Below are positions 37,294 to 45,768 of a stretch of 64,000 bases of DNA, piece by piece (the first letter of the stretch is position 1; each line of letters begins with the position of its first letter). The stretch spans positions 42,315 to 106,314 of the forward strand of contig JAEZHF010000039.1 of the NCBI GenBank assembly GCA_023416745.1, written 5' to 3'. Below the pieces are notes generated by a model. It worked only from the letters and a program-made list of their open reading frames with translations. It was not told the DNA's origin and did not search any database. Source of the stretch: Bacillota bacterium (GTDB taxonomy: Bacteria; Bacillota; Clostridia; Christensenellales; SZUA-584). The position numbers and the translations under genes were made by a program.

Positions 37294-38808
37294 ATGGCGA
37301 CTACAAGTTCAGTAAGTTCTCTTCGACTCTCGGGGATGTCTTCTGGAATTGATACGGAGTCTGTAGTCAAAAGCATGCTTCTGACTATGCAGGCGAAGGT
37401 GGACAAGCAGAACCAGATGACAACCAAACTGGAATGGAAGGCGGATGCGCTTCGGGAGATCAACGCCCTGATCAAATCGTTCCGGGAATCGAACATGAGC
37501 GTGCTCAACTCCGGTTCCAACATGCTGTCGTCGTCCGCTTACAATGCGTTCTCCGTGTCCATGCTGACATCGACCTCCGCGGTGTCGGTCAGCGCCGGAT
37601 CATCGGCAAACACAGGACAAATGACGATCAACAGCATCACACAGCTGGCGGCTTCAGCGGTGATGACGGGTGCAGCCAACGCCTTTAATGGTGGATCGAT
37701 GAATACGAGTACGAAGCTAGCAGACCTTGAGCTCACGAATGCGCTCGAGTTTGAAGACGGCGAAATCTCGTTTGCGATCAATGGCAAAACCTTTACTTTT
37801 ACCGAAGACGACACACTGGCCGGCATGATGAGCACGATCAACTCTTCCGATGCGGGCGTGAAGATGAGCTACAGCAGCCTGACCAAGGGCTTTTCCATCA
37901 CGTCCAAAGCGACAGGCAGCAGCAGCAAGGTTGAGATCGAAAACCTGACCGGCAACGCATTCGCCGCGACAGACGCCGCATTCGGTATCGCAGAGGGGCT
38001 GGATATGGGCGATGATGCAATGCTGAAAATCAACAATATTGATGTGGTGAAGTCCAGCAATACTTTCACCATTGACGGCATCTCGTATACGCTCAATACA
38101 CAGTCAGGTTCGGAGATCAGCTTCAACGTGGCCCAGGACGTGAGTAGCTCGGTGAATAAGATTAAGTCGTTCATCAATTCGTACAATGATCTGATCTCAA
38201 AGCTGGAGAATAAGATCCAAGAGAAAACTTACCGGGCCTATACGCCGCTGACGGATGAACAAAGGAATGCGATGGAAGACTCGGAGATCGAGCTGTGGGA
38301 AGGTAAGGCAAAAAGCGGCCTGCTAAGGAGTGACAACGCAATATCGTCCCTGCTTTCCTCTATGAGAAGTGCATTTTACACAGCGGTGGAAGGCACCGGG
38401 TTGAGTGCTGCTGAAATTGGCCTCACCACAGGGCTGTATACTGACGGCGGCAAGATTACGGTTGACGAGAACAAGCTGCGCACAGCGCTGCAGAATAATC
38501 CGGACGCGGTGACAAATATATTCACCGCAAAATCCACATCGACAGACAGCAAAACAGCTTTTGCCCAATCGGGGTTGGTGGTGCGGATGTCCGATGCACT
38601 GCTGAAGTATACATCTTCCGCCACCAGCAATTCGTTGGCGTCCCTGGAAAAGCAGATCAGCGATTCGGAGGACATGGAGTCCTCGCTGATCGTAAAGTTA
38701 TCCACAAAGGAGGAGGCGCTGTATAAACGGTTTGCTGCAATGGAAACTGCGCTTTCTTCGCTGAACAGCCAGTCTAGCTGGCTTTCGTCTCTTTTTACTT
38801 CATCTTAA
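37294..38808 (+). CDS. fliD: flagellar filament cap protein FliD (HAP2)
   Basis: A 504-residue filament cap protein exported by the flagellar secretion system to promote flagellin polymerisation. The N-terminal FliD domain begins SLRLSGMSSGIDTESVVKSM and the C-terminal coiled-coil domain ends ALYKRFAAMETALSSLNSQS, both typical. The central region is variable. AAAGGAGG lies 7 bases before the ATG. It begins the fliD-fliS-fliT-like group, as in Bacillus. Confidence 0.95.
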   Translation: MATTSSVSSLRLSGMSSGIDTESVVKSMLLTMQAKVDKQNQMTTKLEWKADALREINALIKSFRESNMSVLNSGSNMLSSSAYNAFSVSMLTSTSAVSVSAGSSANTGQMTINSITQLAASAVMTGAANAFNGGSMNTSTKLADLELTNALEFEDGEISFAINGKTFTFTEDDTLAGMMSTINSSDAGVKMSYSSLTKGFSITSKATGSSSKVEIENLTGNAFAATDAAFGIAEGLDMGDDAMLKINNIDVVKSSNTFTIDGISYTLNTQSGSEISFNVAQDVSSSVNKIKSFINSYNDLISKLENKIQEKTYRAYTPLTDEQRNAMEDSEIELWEGKAKSGLLRSDNAISSLLSSMRSAFYTAVEGTGLSAAEIGLTTGLYTDGGKITVDENKLRTALQNNPDAVTNIFTAKSTSTDSKTAFAQSGLVVRMSDALLKYTSSATSNSLASLEKQISDSEDMESSLIVKLSTKEEALYKRFAAMETALSSLNSQSSWLSSLFTSS

Positions 38809-38837
38809 TTATCTTAACACGAGGAGTGCGATAATAA

Positions 38838-39242
38838 ATGGCTGTGATGGCAAATTCGTATCAACAATATGTGCGGCATGACGTGATGATGGCGACGCCA
38901 ATGGAACTGGTAGTGATGCTGTATACCGGCTGTATAAAAAAACTGCGGCTCGCCCAGATGGCAATTGGAAAAAAGGACTATGAGGCCGCAAACAACAACC
39001 TGCAGAAAGCACGGGACATCGTCATCGAGCTGATGATGGGTCTGGATCTGCAGTACGACATCGCAAGGGACCTGATGGCGATCTATGACTTCGTGAACAG
39101 ACAGATCATGCGCATCAGTGCCTCAAAGGATGCGTCGATGATCGATTCAGTGGTAGAGATCATGTCGGGCATACGCGAGAGCTGGATTCAGATCCAGAAG
39201 GAAAACAAAACGGTTACTCATTTTGAGTATGAAAGTGAATAA
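38838..39242 (+). CDS. fliS: flagellin chaperone FliS
   Basis: A 134-residue helical export chaperone that binds the flagellin C-terminus in the cytoplasm. Signature: NSYQQYVRHDVMMATPMELVVMLYTGCIKKL, then QKARDIVIELMMGLD and the LMAIYDFVNRQIMRI helix. GAGGAG precedes the ATG. It lies between fliD and the FliT-like gene. In Bacillus FliS also contacts FliW. Confidence 0.95.
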   Translation: MAVMANSYQQYVRHDVMMATPMELVVMLYTGCIKKLRLAQMAIGKKDYEAANNNLQKARDIVIELMMGLDLQYDIARDLMAIYDFVNRQIMRISASKDASMIDSVVEIMSGIRESWIQIQKENKTVTHFEYESE

Positions 39243-39245
39243 ACG

Positions 39246-39665
39246 ATGACAGGACAAGAAAAAACGGAACTGATCGGAATACTCAATCAGAAAAAAGACT
39301 TGCTGGGAAAAATGCTGCTGATGACGGACAATATCAAATCCGAGCTTCAGCAGGACAGGATCGAGGCTTTCGCCGAGGCGATTAACGGCCGCCAGAAGCT
39401 TATCGCCCAGATCGACGCGCTGACCAAAGAGGAACAGGCATTCGGCTCAGGAGATGACATCGAAGTGATGTCGCTTAAAAAGGAGATCCGCGCCATTGTG
39501 GCTCAAACCTTAAAGCAGGATGAGGAGAATACCATACTGGCGCAGCAAAAGCTGCAGGTGTACAGAGATCAGATCCGAAATCTGAACCAGACCAAAAAAA
39601 GCGTGGGGGGTTATACCCGCGCCAGCAGCAGCGAGGATGCCTATTTCGTGGATGCGAACAAGTAG
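39246..39665 (+). CDS. FliT/FlgN-like flagellar export chaperone
   Basis: A 139-residue, highly charged, all-helical protein with coiled-coil character (ILNQKKDLLGKMLLMTDNIK; EEQAFGSGDDIEVMSLKKEI). It sits three bases after fliS, where FliT is found in Bacillus, and has the general composition of the FlgN/FliT chaperones. Sequence similarity alone does not decide between them. A separate FlgN gene lies at 54575, so a FliD chaperone (FliT-type) role is the better guess. Confidence 0.65.
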   Translation: MTGQEKTELIGILNQKKDLLGKMLLMTDNIKSELQQDRIEAFAEAINGRQKLIAQIDALTKEEQAFGSGDDIEVMSLKKEIRAIVAQTLKQDEENTILAQQKLQVYRDQIRNLNQTKKSVGGYTRASSSEDAYFVDANK

Positions 39666-39705
39666 TGTCCGCACAGTATAACAACACAGTAAATGGAGCT
39701 TGAAC

Positions 39706-40158
39706 ATGAAGGTTGAAGATATCAACCATATCGTATCGGATAACCGCGGGTTTGCAGCGGCCAAGGAGAGGCCAGCCGGCGACGGGCCGGGACTGGCGTT
39801 CGCACGGCAGCTCACCACACTGAGCGAGGCCCAGTACGAGCGTTTTATGCAGGATCTGCAGGAAAGGGTTCGCAAACAAGGGGAGAAGCTGAAGGCCAAA
39901 GCGGACATCAAGGCCGTGATGGAGTACCGCGCACTGATCGGCGAGCTGATGAACGAAGTAGCCAACAATGCTTTTGCGGGGCATAAAGCCGAATCCTTTG
40001 ATCCAAAGGGAAGGCATAAGGTGCATTTTGTGATCCGCAGTGTGAACCAGAAGCTGGAGGAGCTGACGCGTGAGATACTCGCGGATCAGCAAGACAACAT
40101 CCGTATACTGCAGATGGTAGATGATATCCGCGGGCTGTTGGTAGACCTGTTTACGTGA
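39706..40158 (+). CDS. YaaR/DUF327 family protein
   Basis: A 150-residue cytoplasmic protein matching the YaaR family (DUF327): FARQLTTLSEAQYERFMQDL, then the conserved IKAVMEYRALIGELMNEVAN and a helical end QQDNIRILQMVDDIRGLLVD. The function is unknown, although the gene is often near flagellar or DNA-processing genes. The ATG at 39706 is preferred over a TTG at 39700 because GGAG is nine bases upstream. A terminator follows. Confidence 0.85.
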   Translation: MKVEDINHIVSDNRGFAAAKERPAGDGPGLAFARQLTTLSEAQYERFMQDLQERVRKQGEKLKAKADIKAVMEYRALIGELMNEVANNAFAGHKAESFDPKGRHKVHFVIRSVNQKLEELTREILADQQDNIRILQMVDDIRGLLVDLFT

Positions 40159-40180
40159 CAGCCGCGTGCGGAACCGGGAT

Positions 40181-40207
40181 GGGCAGAATATCTGTCCGTC
40201 TTTTTTT
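40181..40207 (+). terminator. intrinsic terminator after the yaaR-like gene
   Basis: Stem GGGCAGA / TCTGTCC (one G-T wobble) with loop ATA, then GTC and seven T residues. It divides the fliK-like-to-yaaR transcript from the rod/export operon. Confidence 0.75.
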
Positions 40208-40294
40208 GTTTCAACTTCTGACAGGTGGTGTATTAATCTGACAGGCCTCCTTGTAGACATTGGCGGAGAGGCAAAATCCCAAAGGGGCGGGGTT

Positions 40295-40972
40295 ATGAGA
40301 AGCGTAGAAGGCATATACCTGTCGAAACTGAGCCGTTTTGAGAGTATCGTGCAGCAAAAAGCGTCCAAATGTGCCGGCGCTCAGTCAGCCTTTGCAGGGG
40401 TGCTGAGCGATGTGCAGCAGCGGATGACGCTGTCTTCTGATATGGCAAATTTGCTGGAAGCGATGCAGTCCCTTCAGAATTTGCAATATGCGCAATCCGC
40501 GCAGGACATCTATGCACCCGCTGCATACACCGGATATACCGGCAGCACAGTGGCGACGGACAGCGAGATCGATGCGGCAATTGAGAGCGCGGCGCGTTCC
40601 ACCGGCCTTGACCCGGACCTGATTCGTGCGGTGATACGCGTGGAATCTTCATTCCGTTCGGATGCCGTGTCCGGTGCGGGTGCGCAGGGGCTGATGCAGC
40701 TGATGCCGGGAACAGCGGGGGAACTAGGTGTCACAAACCCGTTTGATGCGGAACAAAACGTGATGGGCGGGGCGACGTATCTCGCGAAGCAGCTCAAGCG
40801 TTTCGGTGACATCAGGCTGGCGCTTGCGGCCTACAACACCGGCCCGGGACGCGTGGCGTCGTACGGCATTACCGATGCGGACGACCCCGCACAGTATGAA
40901 CGCATATCCAGCCGGGTCCGCGGCTATGTGGATAAGGTATTGAAGTATTACAATCAGTATAATAACGGATAA
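40295..40972 (+). CDS. lytic transglycosylase (SLT), flagellar-associated
   Basis: A 225-residue protein. Residues 1-85 are helical and unassigned; residues 90-220 form a Slt70-type goose-lysozyme domain. The catalytic Glu is in AVIRVESSFRSDAVSG, followed by GAQGLMQLMPGTA and the AYNTGPGRV block. It should cleave peptidoglycan glycan strands. There is no signal peptide, yet it must reach the wall, so export through the flagellar type III system (like FlgJ) is plausible. Its stop overlaps the ribosome binding site of flgB, which supports a role in rod penetration. The start at 40295 follows AAAGGGG. Confidence 0.88.
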   Translation: MRSVEGIYLSKLSRFESIVQQKASKCAGAQSAFAGVLSDVQQRMTLSSDMANLLEAMQSLQNLQYAQSAQDIYAPAAYTGYTGSTVATDSEIDAAIESAARSTGLDPDLIRAVIRVESSFRSDAVSGAGAQGLMQLMPGTAGELGVTNPFDAEQNVMGGATYLAKQLKRFGDIRLALAAYNTGPGRVASYGITDADDPAQYERISSRVRGYVDKVLKYYNQYNNG

Positions 40973-40987
40973 AGGAGGTGCTGCCTG

Positions 40988-41386
40988 TTGATAGGCAAAA
41001 TGTTTGGCAATGTGGATATGATCAAGGCCGGTCTGGATGCGTCCTGGCTGCGCAACGAGGTGATCGCCAACAATATCGCCAACGTGGATACGCCCAACTT
41101 CAAAAGCTCGTCGGTGTCGTTTGAAAGCGCGTTTAAAAACGCGCTGAATCAGGAAGGTTTTACTGCCAAAACGACGCGTGCGGGGCATATCGATTTCAGC
41201 GATAATCTGCCGCGGGCGACTGTGGTGACAGACACCGACACCACGTACCGCATGGACGGCAACAACGTCAACATCGATGCTGAGAGTGCGGCACTGGCTA
41301 AGAACCAGATCTACTACAACACGCTGGTACGGCAGTTGTCCAGCGAATTCAGCAAGCTCAACATGGCCATTAACGAAGGGAAGTGA
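40988..41386 (+). CDS. flgB: flagellar basal-body rod protein FlgB
   Basis: A 132-residue proximal rod subunit exported by the flagellar secretion system. It contains the rod/hook signature RNEVIANNIANVDTPNFK near residue 20 and the C-terminal heptad helix NTLVRQLSSEFSKLNMAIN. The start is TTG at 40988, nine bases after AAAGGAGG, which overlaps the preceding stop codon. It heads flgB-flgC-fliE. Confidence 0.96.
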   Translation: MIGKMFGNVDMIKAGLDASWLRNEVIANNIANVDTPNFKSSSVSFESAFKNALNQEGFTAKTTRAGHIDFSDNLPRATVVTDTDTTYRMDGNNVNIDAESAALAKNQIYYNTLVRQLSSEFSKLNMAINEGK

Positions 41387-41393
41387 TCAATAA

Positions 41394-41816
41394 ATGAGCT
41401 TTTTATCGACTTTGGATATTAGCGCCTCGGCGCTGACGGCGCAGCGCATGCGCATGGATGTGATCAGTGAGAATATCGCCAACGCGGACACCACAAGAAC
41501 AGCAAACGGCGGCCCTTACCGGCGGCGTGTGGCAGTGATGGCGGAGCAGCAACTGACGTTTTCGTCCGTGCTGAATCAGGCGACAGGCGGTGGTGTGGCC
41601 GTGACGCAGATCGTGGAGGATATGTCGGACTTCAACTATGTGTACGACCCGGATCATCCGGATGCCAATGCCGACGGCTATGTTGCCAAGCCTAATGTGG
41701 ACACCACGGAAGAGATTATTGACATGATGTCGGCAACGCGGTCGTATGAAGCCAACGTTACAGCGATGAACGCCACAAAGAGCATCGCTATGAAGGCGCT
41801 GGAGATCGGCCGCTGA
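41394..41816 (+). CDS. flgC: flagellar basal-body rod protein FlgC
   Basis: A 140-residue rod protein. The N-terminus MSFLSTLDISASALTAQRMR and the adjacent ISENIANADTTRT match the rod signature, and the C-terminal MMSATRSYEANVTAMNATKS is the conserved axial helix. It follows flgB by seven bases and leads to fliE. Confidence 0.96.
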   Translation: MSFLSTLDISASALTAQRMRMDVISENIANADTTRTANGGPYRRRVAVMAEQQLTFSSVLNQATGGGVAVTQIVEDMSDFNYVYDPDHPDANADGYVAKPNVDTTEEIIDMMSATRSYEANVTAMNATKSIAMKALEIGR

Positions 41817-41846
41817 GGCTAATAACAATGGTAGGGGGATAAACAA

Positions 41847-42140
41847 ATGGAAATCAGCCAAATTAATAATCTTGTGACGAACTTCGGCACTTCAAATTCG
41901 TCCAGAACATCGGACCCGTCCAGCAGCTTTACGGACATACTGGGCGACGCCATGGGCAGTGCGCAGGACACGGAAGGCGCTGTACAGGCACAGAATGCCG
42001 CACTGCTGACAGGCGAAACGGACGATCTGCATACGCCGCTCATTGAAGCGCAGAAGGCAGAGCTGGCGCTGAATCTGGCGATCCAGATCAGAAACAAGGT
42101 CATCTCGGCCTATAACGATGTGATGGGCATGCAAATATAA
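41847..42140 (+). CDS. fliE: flagellar hook-basal body protein FliE
   Basis: A 97-residue protein joining the MS ring to the rod. The conserved C-terminus DDLHTPLIEAQKAELALNLA is followed by the AIQIRNKVISAYNDVMGMQI helix. AGGGGG lies upstream of the ATG. In most Clostridia fliF follows at once; here a 130-base non-coding gap and then fliO follow instead. Confidence 0.95.
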   Translation: MEISQINNLVTNFGTSNSSRTSDPSSSFTDILGDAMGSAQDTEGAVQAQNAALLTGETDDLHTPLIEAQKAELALNLAIQIRNKVISAYNDVMGMQI

Positions 42141-42270
42141 ACCAGCTTAAAATGAAGTCAACCATGTATTATCGGTACTTCTCCGGAAAACTTTAAGGGT
42201 TTTTTGAAATACTGTTTCATCCAATTTTTTTAGGGGTATATAAAGTGTAGACCGTAGGGGGGTTTGTTCA

Positions 42271-42774
42271 ATGGACAATATGGGGTCTACACTTTTTTAT
42301 ATTGTCGTGATGGTTGCTGTACTTATTGGTGCATACGTCACGACGAAATATTTCTCCAAAAAAACCAGGCGCATGATGAAGAGCCAGCACATCAGCGTTC
42401 TTGACCGCATGGCGATCGCCAAGGACAAGAGCCTGTATCTAACCGAAGTCGGTGGCAAGTGCTTTCTCATCGGCGTGACCAATCAATCCATCAACACATT
42501 AGGAGAAATCGACAAGGATGCTCTAGTCGAACTGGACGAAGCGTCTTCGAGTAAAAGCGAAGGCAGCGTTTTCGGAAAAGCGGCATCTTTTTTCAGCAAT
42601 GCTAAAAATGCACAGTCTGACCTGGCCAAGGCGCGTATGCAGTATAAGGAGCAGAAAAAGGAAGGCGCAAAGCCGGGCAGCCGTCCGTCAGATGAAGACG
42701 TACTCGAACAGATGAGCCGTGCCATTGAAGAGAGAAAGAACCGCAACGGCGGCGGAGACGGAGGGCACGCATGA
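42271..42774 (+). CDS. fliO: flagellar biosynthesis protein FliO
   Basis: A 167-residue membrane protein with one N-terminal transmembrane helix (TLFYIVVMVAVLIGAYVTTK). The FliO beta domain has ISVLDRMAIAKDKSLYLTEV and KCFLIGVTNQSINTL. A charged C-terminal tail of about 70 residues follows. FliO helps assemble the FliP ring of the export gate. GGGGGG lies before the ATG; the stop overlaps fliP by four bases. Confidence 0.9.
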   Translation: MDNMGSTLFYIVVMVAVLIGAYVTTKYFSKKTRRMMKSQHISVLDRMAIAKDKSLYLTEVGGKCFLIGVTNQSINTLGEIDKDALVELDEASSSKSEGSVFGKAASFFSNAKNAQSDLAKARMQYKEQKKEGAKPGSRPSDEDVLEQMSRAIEERKNRNGGGDGGHA

Positions 42775-43583
42775 ACATAAGACCGATGCTGACGCCGATT
42801 CCGGCACAGAAGAAGAAACGTAGCCGCGTGAACAAAAAGCTGTTTCTTGGCATGGTGCTGGGTCTGCTGCTGGTGCTGCTGCTGACGGGATGCTCGATAC
42901 TGTCCACCAGCGGTAATTCGGACGAAGACAGCCCTCTGGGCGGCGTGCTGGGCAGCCGGTCCGAAACGGTGGATATCGTGCTGCTGCTGACCGTGCTGTC
43001 AGTGCTGCCGTCCATACTGATCATGCTCACCTGCTTCCCGCGCATCATCATCGTGCTGTCGCTCATCCGCAACGGCCTTGGGCTGCAGCAGATGCCGCCG
43101 AATCAGGTGCTGATCGGGCTGTCGCTGTTTCTCACATTCTTCGTGATGTCACCGGTGATCGACGATATCAATGTGAACGCGTATCAGCCGTATGTCGCGG
43201 AAGAGCTATCTCAGGATGAGGCGTTTGAACGGGCGATGGAGCCGGTTCGGGAGTTCATGCTCAAGCAGACATATAAGAGCGACTTGGAATTTTTCATATC
43301 CGTGTCGGACAAGGATGCACAAATAGAGAGCGTGGACGATGTGGCCAATACAACGCTGATTCCCGCGTTCATCACCAGCGAGATCAAGCGTGGTTTCCAA
43401 ATTGGATTTTTGCTTTACATACCGTTTTTAGTGCTGGATATGATTGTGGCGAGCGCGCTGATGTCGATGGGTATGATGATGCTGCCGCCTATCGTGATAT
43501 CGCTGCCGTTCAAGGTGCTGTTGTTTGTACTGGTGGACGGGTGGACATTGACTGTAAAGACGTTGCTCTCCAGCTTTGGCTAG
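42771..43583 (+). CDS. fliP: flagellar export gate protein FliP
   Basis: A 270-residue export gate component. The core begins VDIVLLLTVLSVLPSILIML and has the hallmark FPRIIIVLSLIRNGLGLQQMPPNQVLIGL, and the closing KVLLFVLVDGWTLT. The N-terminus is unusual: about 22 polar and basic residues, then a hydrophobic signal ending LLLTGCS, which reads as a lipobox, and an acidic linker. The ATG overlaps fliO (ATGA). Confidence 0.95.
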   Translation: MNIRPMLTPIPAQKKKRSRVNKKLFLGMVLGLLLVLLLTGCSILSTSGNSDEDSPLGGVLGSRSETVDIVLLLTVLSVLPSILIMLTCFPRIIIVLSLIRNGLGLQQMPPNQVLIGLSLFLTFFVMSPVIDDINVNAYQPYVAEELSQDEAFERAMEPVREFMLKQTYKSDLEFFISVSDKDAQIESVDDVANTTLIPAFITSEIKRGFQIGFLLYIPFLVLDMIVASALMSMGMMMLPPIVISLPFKVLLFVLVDGWTLTVKTLLSSFG

Positions 43584-43633
43584 AGGCTCAAAAGCGGCAG
43601 AGTGGGCAACGACAACAAAGGAGGTATCAGAGG

Positions 43634-43903
43634 ATGGACCAGGCGGAAATCATCACCGTGATGCAGGATGCGGTGACAACAATATTGGTAGTGGCTGCTC
43701 CTATCATGATCGTTGCGTTGGTGGTGGGTGTGATCATATCGATTTTTCAGGCGACGACACAGATCAATGAGCAGACACTGGCGTTCGTGCCCAAAATAGT
43801 CGCGATACTGCTGACGATGCTGGTGTTCGGCGGTATGATGCTGTCCAACATGACGGAGTTTTCCACCCGCATGTTCGGATATGCGACAACGATGCTGCGG
43901 TAA
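43634..43903 (+). CDS. fliQ: flagellar export gate protein FliQ
   Basis: An 89-residue protein with two transmembrane helices (about residues 14-38 and 52-75) and the typical QDAVTTILVVAAPIMIVALV and ISIFQATTQINEQTLAFVPK. The start at 43634 follows AAGGAGG by nine bases. It forms the export gate with FliP and FliR. Confidence 0.95.
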   Translation: MDQAEIITVMQDAVTTILVVAAPIMIVALVVGVIISIFQATTQINEQTLAFVPKIVAILLTMLVFGGMMLSNMTEFSTRMFGYATTMLR

Positions 43904-43912
43904 AGAGATACG

Positions 43913-44698
43913 ATGGACGGGATATTGGGTACGGTCACAGCTGACCTTGATTATTTCATACTAATGCTGCTCCGGGTGAGCGCGCTGATCATCTCGTCAC
44001 CGATATTCGGGCGGCGGAACCTGCCCAATATACTTAAAGTTGTGTTCTGTGTAGTGGTCACCTATGTGATATTCGCCGCAGAACCGGCGGGCGGGGCGAT
44101 TCGCTACAATGGTGTGCTCGAATTTGCGGTGCTGTGTATCAAGGAGCTGCTGTTCGGACTGGTGATCGGGTATGTGACCACGCTGTTCTTCTCACTCGTG
44201 CAGACAGCCGGGCAGGTGATGGATATGCAGATGGGCTTCGGTATGGTGAACGTATTCGACGTGCAGAGCAACATCAGCGTGCCGGTAACGGGTACGATGC
44301 TCAATGTGATACTGCTGATTGCGTTCTTCGGAGTCAACGGCCATCTGCAGCTGATCTACATCGTCCGCTCCACCTTCACAAACATACCCGCGGGCGAGGT
44401 GGCGCTGAACCCGGCGATTGGCATGGCAGCGCTCGAGGTGTTTGTCCTCGCCTTCATGCTGGCGGTAAATGTGGCGATGCCGCTGATTGCAGCGGGTCTG
44501 CTGGGTGAGGTGGTGATGGGGTTCATCGTAAGGGCAATTCCGCAGATGAACGTGTTTGTAGTGGGCATACCCTTAAAAATGTTGTTGGGTTTTCTGATAC
44601 TGCTGATCGTGATTCCGGTATATGTGGCATTCTCTGATGTAATATTCCGCAATATGTTCTCATCCATCGATAAAATGCTGGCGGGGCTGGCGGCATGA
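43913..44698 (+). CDS. fliR: flagellar export gate protein FliR
   Basis: A 261-residue export gate protein with about six membrane helices. Typical blocks are LLRVSALIISSPIFGRRNLP, GFGMVNVFDVQSNISVPVTG and GEVVMGFIVRAIPQMNVFVV. The stop overlaps flhB by four bases, indicating coupled synthesis of the gate proteins. Confidence 0.95.
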   Translation: MDGILGTVTADLDYFILMLLRVSALIISSPIFGRRNLPNILKVVFCVVVTYVIFAAEPAGGAIRYNGVLEFAVLCIKELLFGLVIGYVTTLFFSLVQTAGQVMDMQMGFGMVNVFDVQSNISVPVTGTMLNVILLIAFFGVNGHLQLIYIVRSTFTNIPAGEVALNPAIGMAALEVFVLAFMLAVNVAMPLIAAGLLGEVVMGFIVRAIPQMNVFVVGIPLKMLLGFLILLIVIPVYVAFSDVIFRNMFSSIDKMLAGLAA

Positions 44699-45768
44699 GT
44701 GCACAGCAGAGCGGGGATAAGACAGAAAAAGCCACACCAAAGCGAAAGCGAGAGGCGCGGGAAAAAGGGCAGGTCGTCAAGAGCACAGAGCTGATCACCG
44801 CGCTGTCACTGGCTGTGATGTTCGGAGCGCTGGCCGTTTTCGGCGGACAGATGGTCAAAGGGATGTTTGATGTTCAAAAGCATTTCTTCTCCAGCACAGG
44901 ACCCGAGACGCTGACACAGGCTTCAGTAATGGCAACATTCAAGGACGCGGCCACAATGTTCCTCACCATCATGCTGCCGTTTATGGCGGCGGCGCTGGTG
45001 GCGGGTGTGGTGTTTAACGTATTGCAGACGGGCTTTCTGTTTACCACCAAGGCACTTGCGCCCAAGCTGGATCGCATCAGCCCCATATCCGGATTCAAGC
45101 GGATTTTCTCCAAGAAAACCCTGATGGATCTGATGAAGGCGATTATCAAAATCGCCATCCTGGGGTACGTGGCTTACTCGGAGTTTGAAAAACGCATGGG
45201 CGGTTTTCCGGCGCTGATGTCACAGGAGGTTCCTTACTCAGCCGCATCGTTTGTGGATACGATCATTGCGGTGGCGTTCCAACTGGCGATTGCGCTTGCC
45301 ATGTTTGCACCGTTCGACTACCTCGCTCAACGTTTGAAGCATAACAAGGACCTGATGATGACCAAGCAGGAGGTCAAAGACGAGTACAAGCTGACCGAGG
45401 GTAATCCGCAGACCAAGGGACGCATTGCTCAGAAGCAGCGGCAGATGAGCCGGATGCGCATGATGCAGGCAGTGAAGGATGCGGATGTAGTCATCACCAA
45501 CCCGACACACTACGCGGTGGCGCTGTCCTACAAGGAGATGAAGCATAAGGCGCCTCTGGTGGTGGCAAAGGGCAAGGACTACGTGGCTCAGAAGATCAAG
45601 GAAAGGGCTCGGGAATGTTCCGTGGAGATTGTGGAAAACGTGCAGCTGGCACGGGCGCTGTACTTCTTCTGTGAGATAGGGGACGAAGTGCCTGAGGATC
45701 TTTACAAAGCTGTGGCCGAAGTGCTGGCCTATGTGTACAGGATGAAGAAAGGGGGACGCAGATCATGA
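44695..45768 (+). CDS. flhB: flagellar export switch protein FlhB
   Basis: A 357-residue protein: a charged N-terminus (DKTEKATPKRKREAREKGQV), four membrane helices, and a cytoplasmic switch domain with an intact NPTH autocleavage motif (VVITNPTHYAVALSYK) near residue 262. FlhB switches export from rod/hook to filament substrates. The small paralogue at 36850 copies only the part after NPTH. It overlaps both fliR and flhA by four bases. Confidence 0.96.
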   Translation: MSAQQSGDKTEKATPKRKREAREKGQVVKSTELITALSLAVMFGALAVFGGQMVKGMFDVQKHFFSSTGPETLTQASVMATFKDAATMFLTIMLPFMAAALVAGVVFNVLQTGFLFTTKALAPKLDRISPISGFKRIFSKKTLMDLMKAIIKIAILGYVAYSEFEKRMGGFPALMSQEVPYSAASFVDTIIAVAFQLAIALAMFAPFDYLAQRLKHNKDLMMTKQEVKDEYKLTEGNPQTKGRIAQKQRQMSRMRMMQAVKDADVVITNPTHYAVALSYKEMKHKAPLVVAKGKDYVAQKIKERARECSVEIVENVQLARALYFFCEIGDEVPEDLYKAVAEVLAYVYRMKKGGRRS

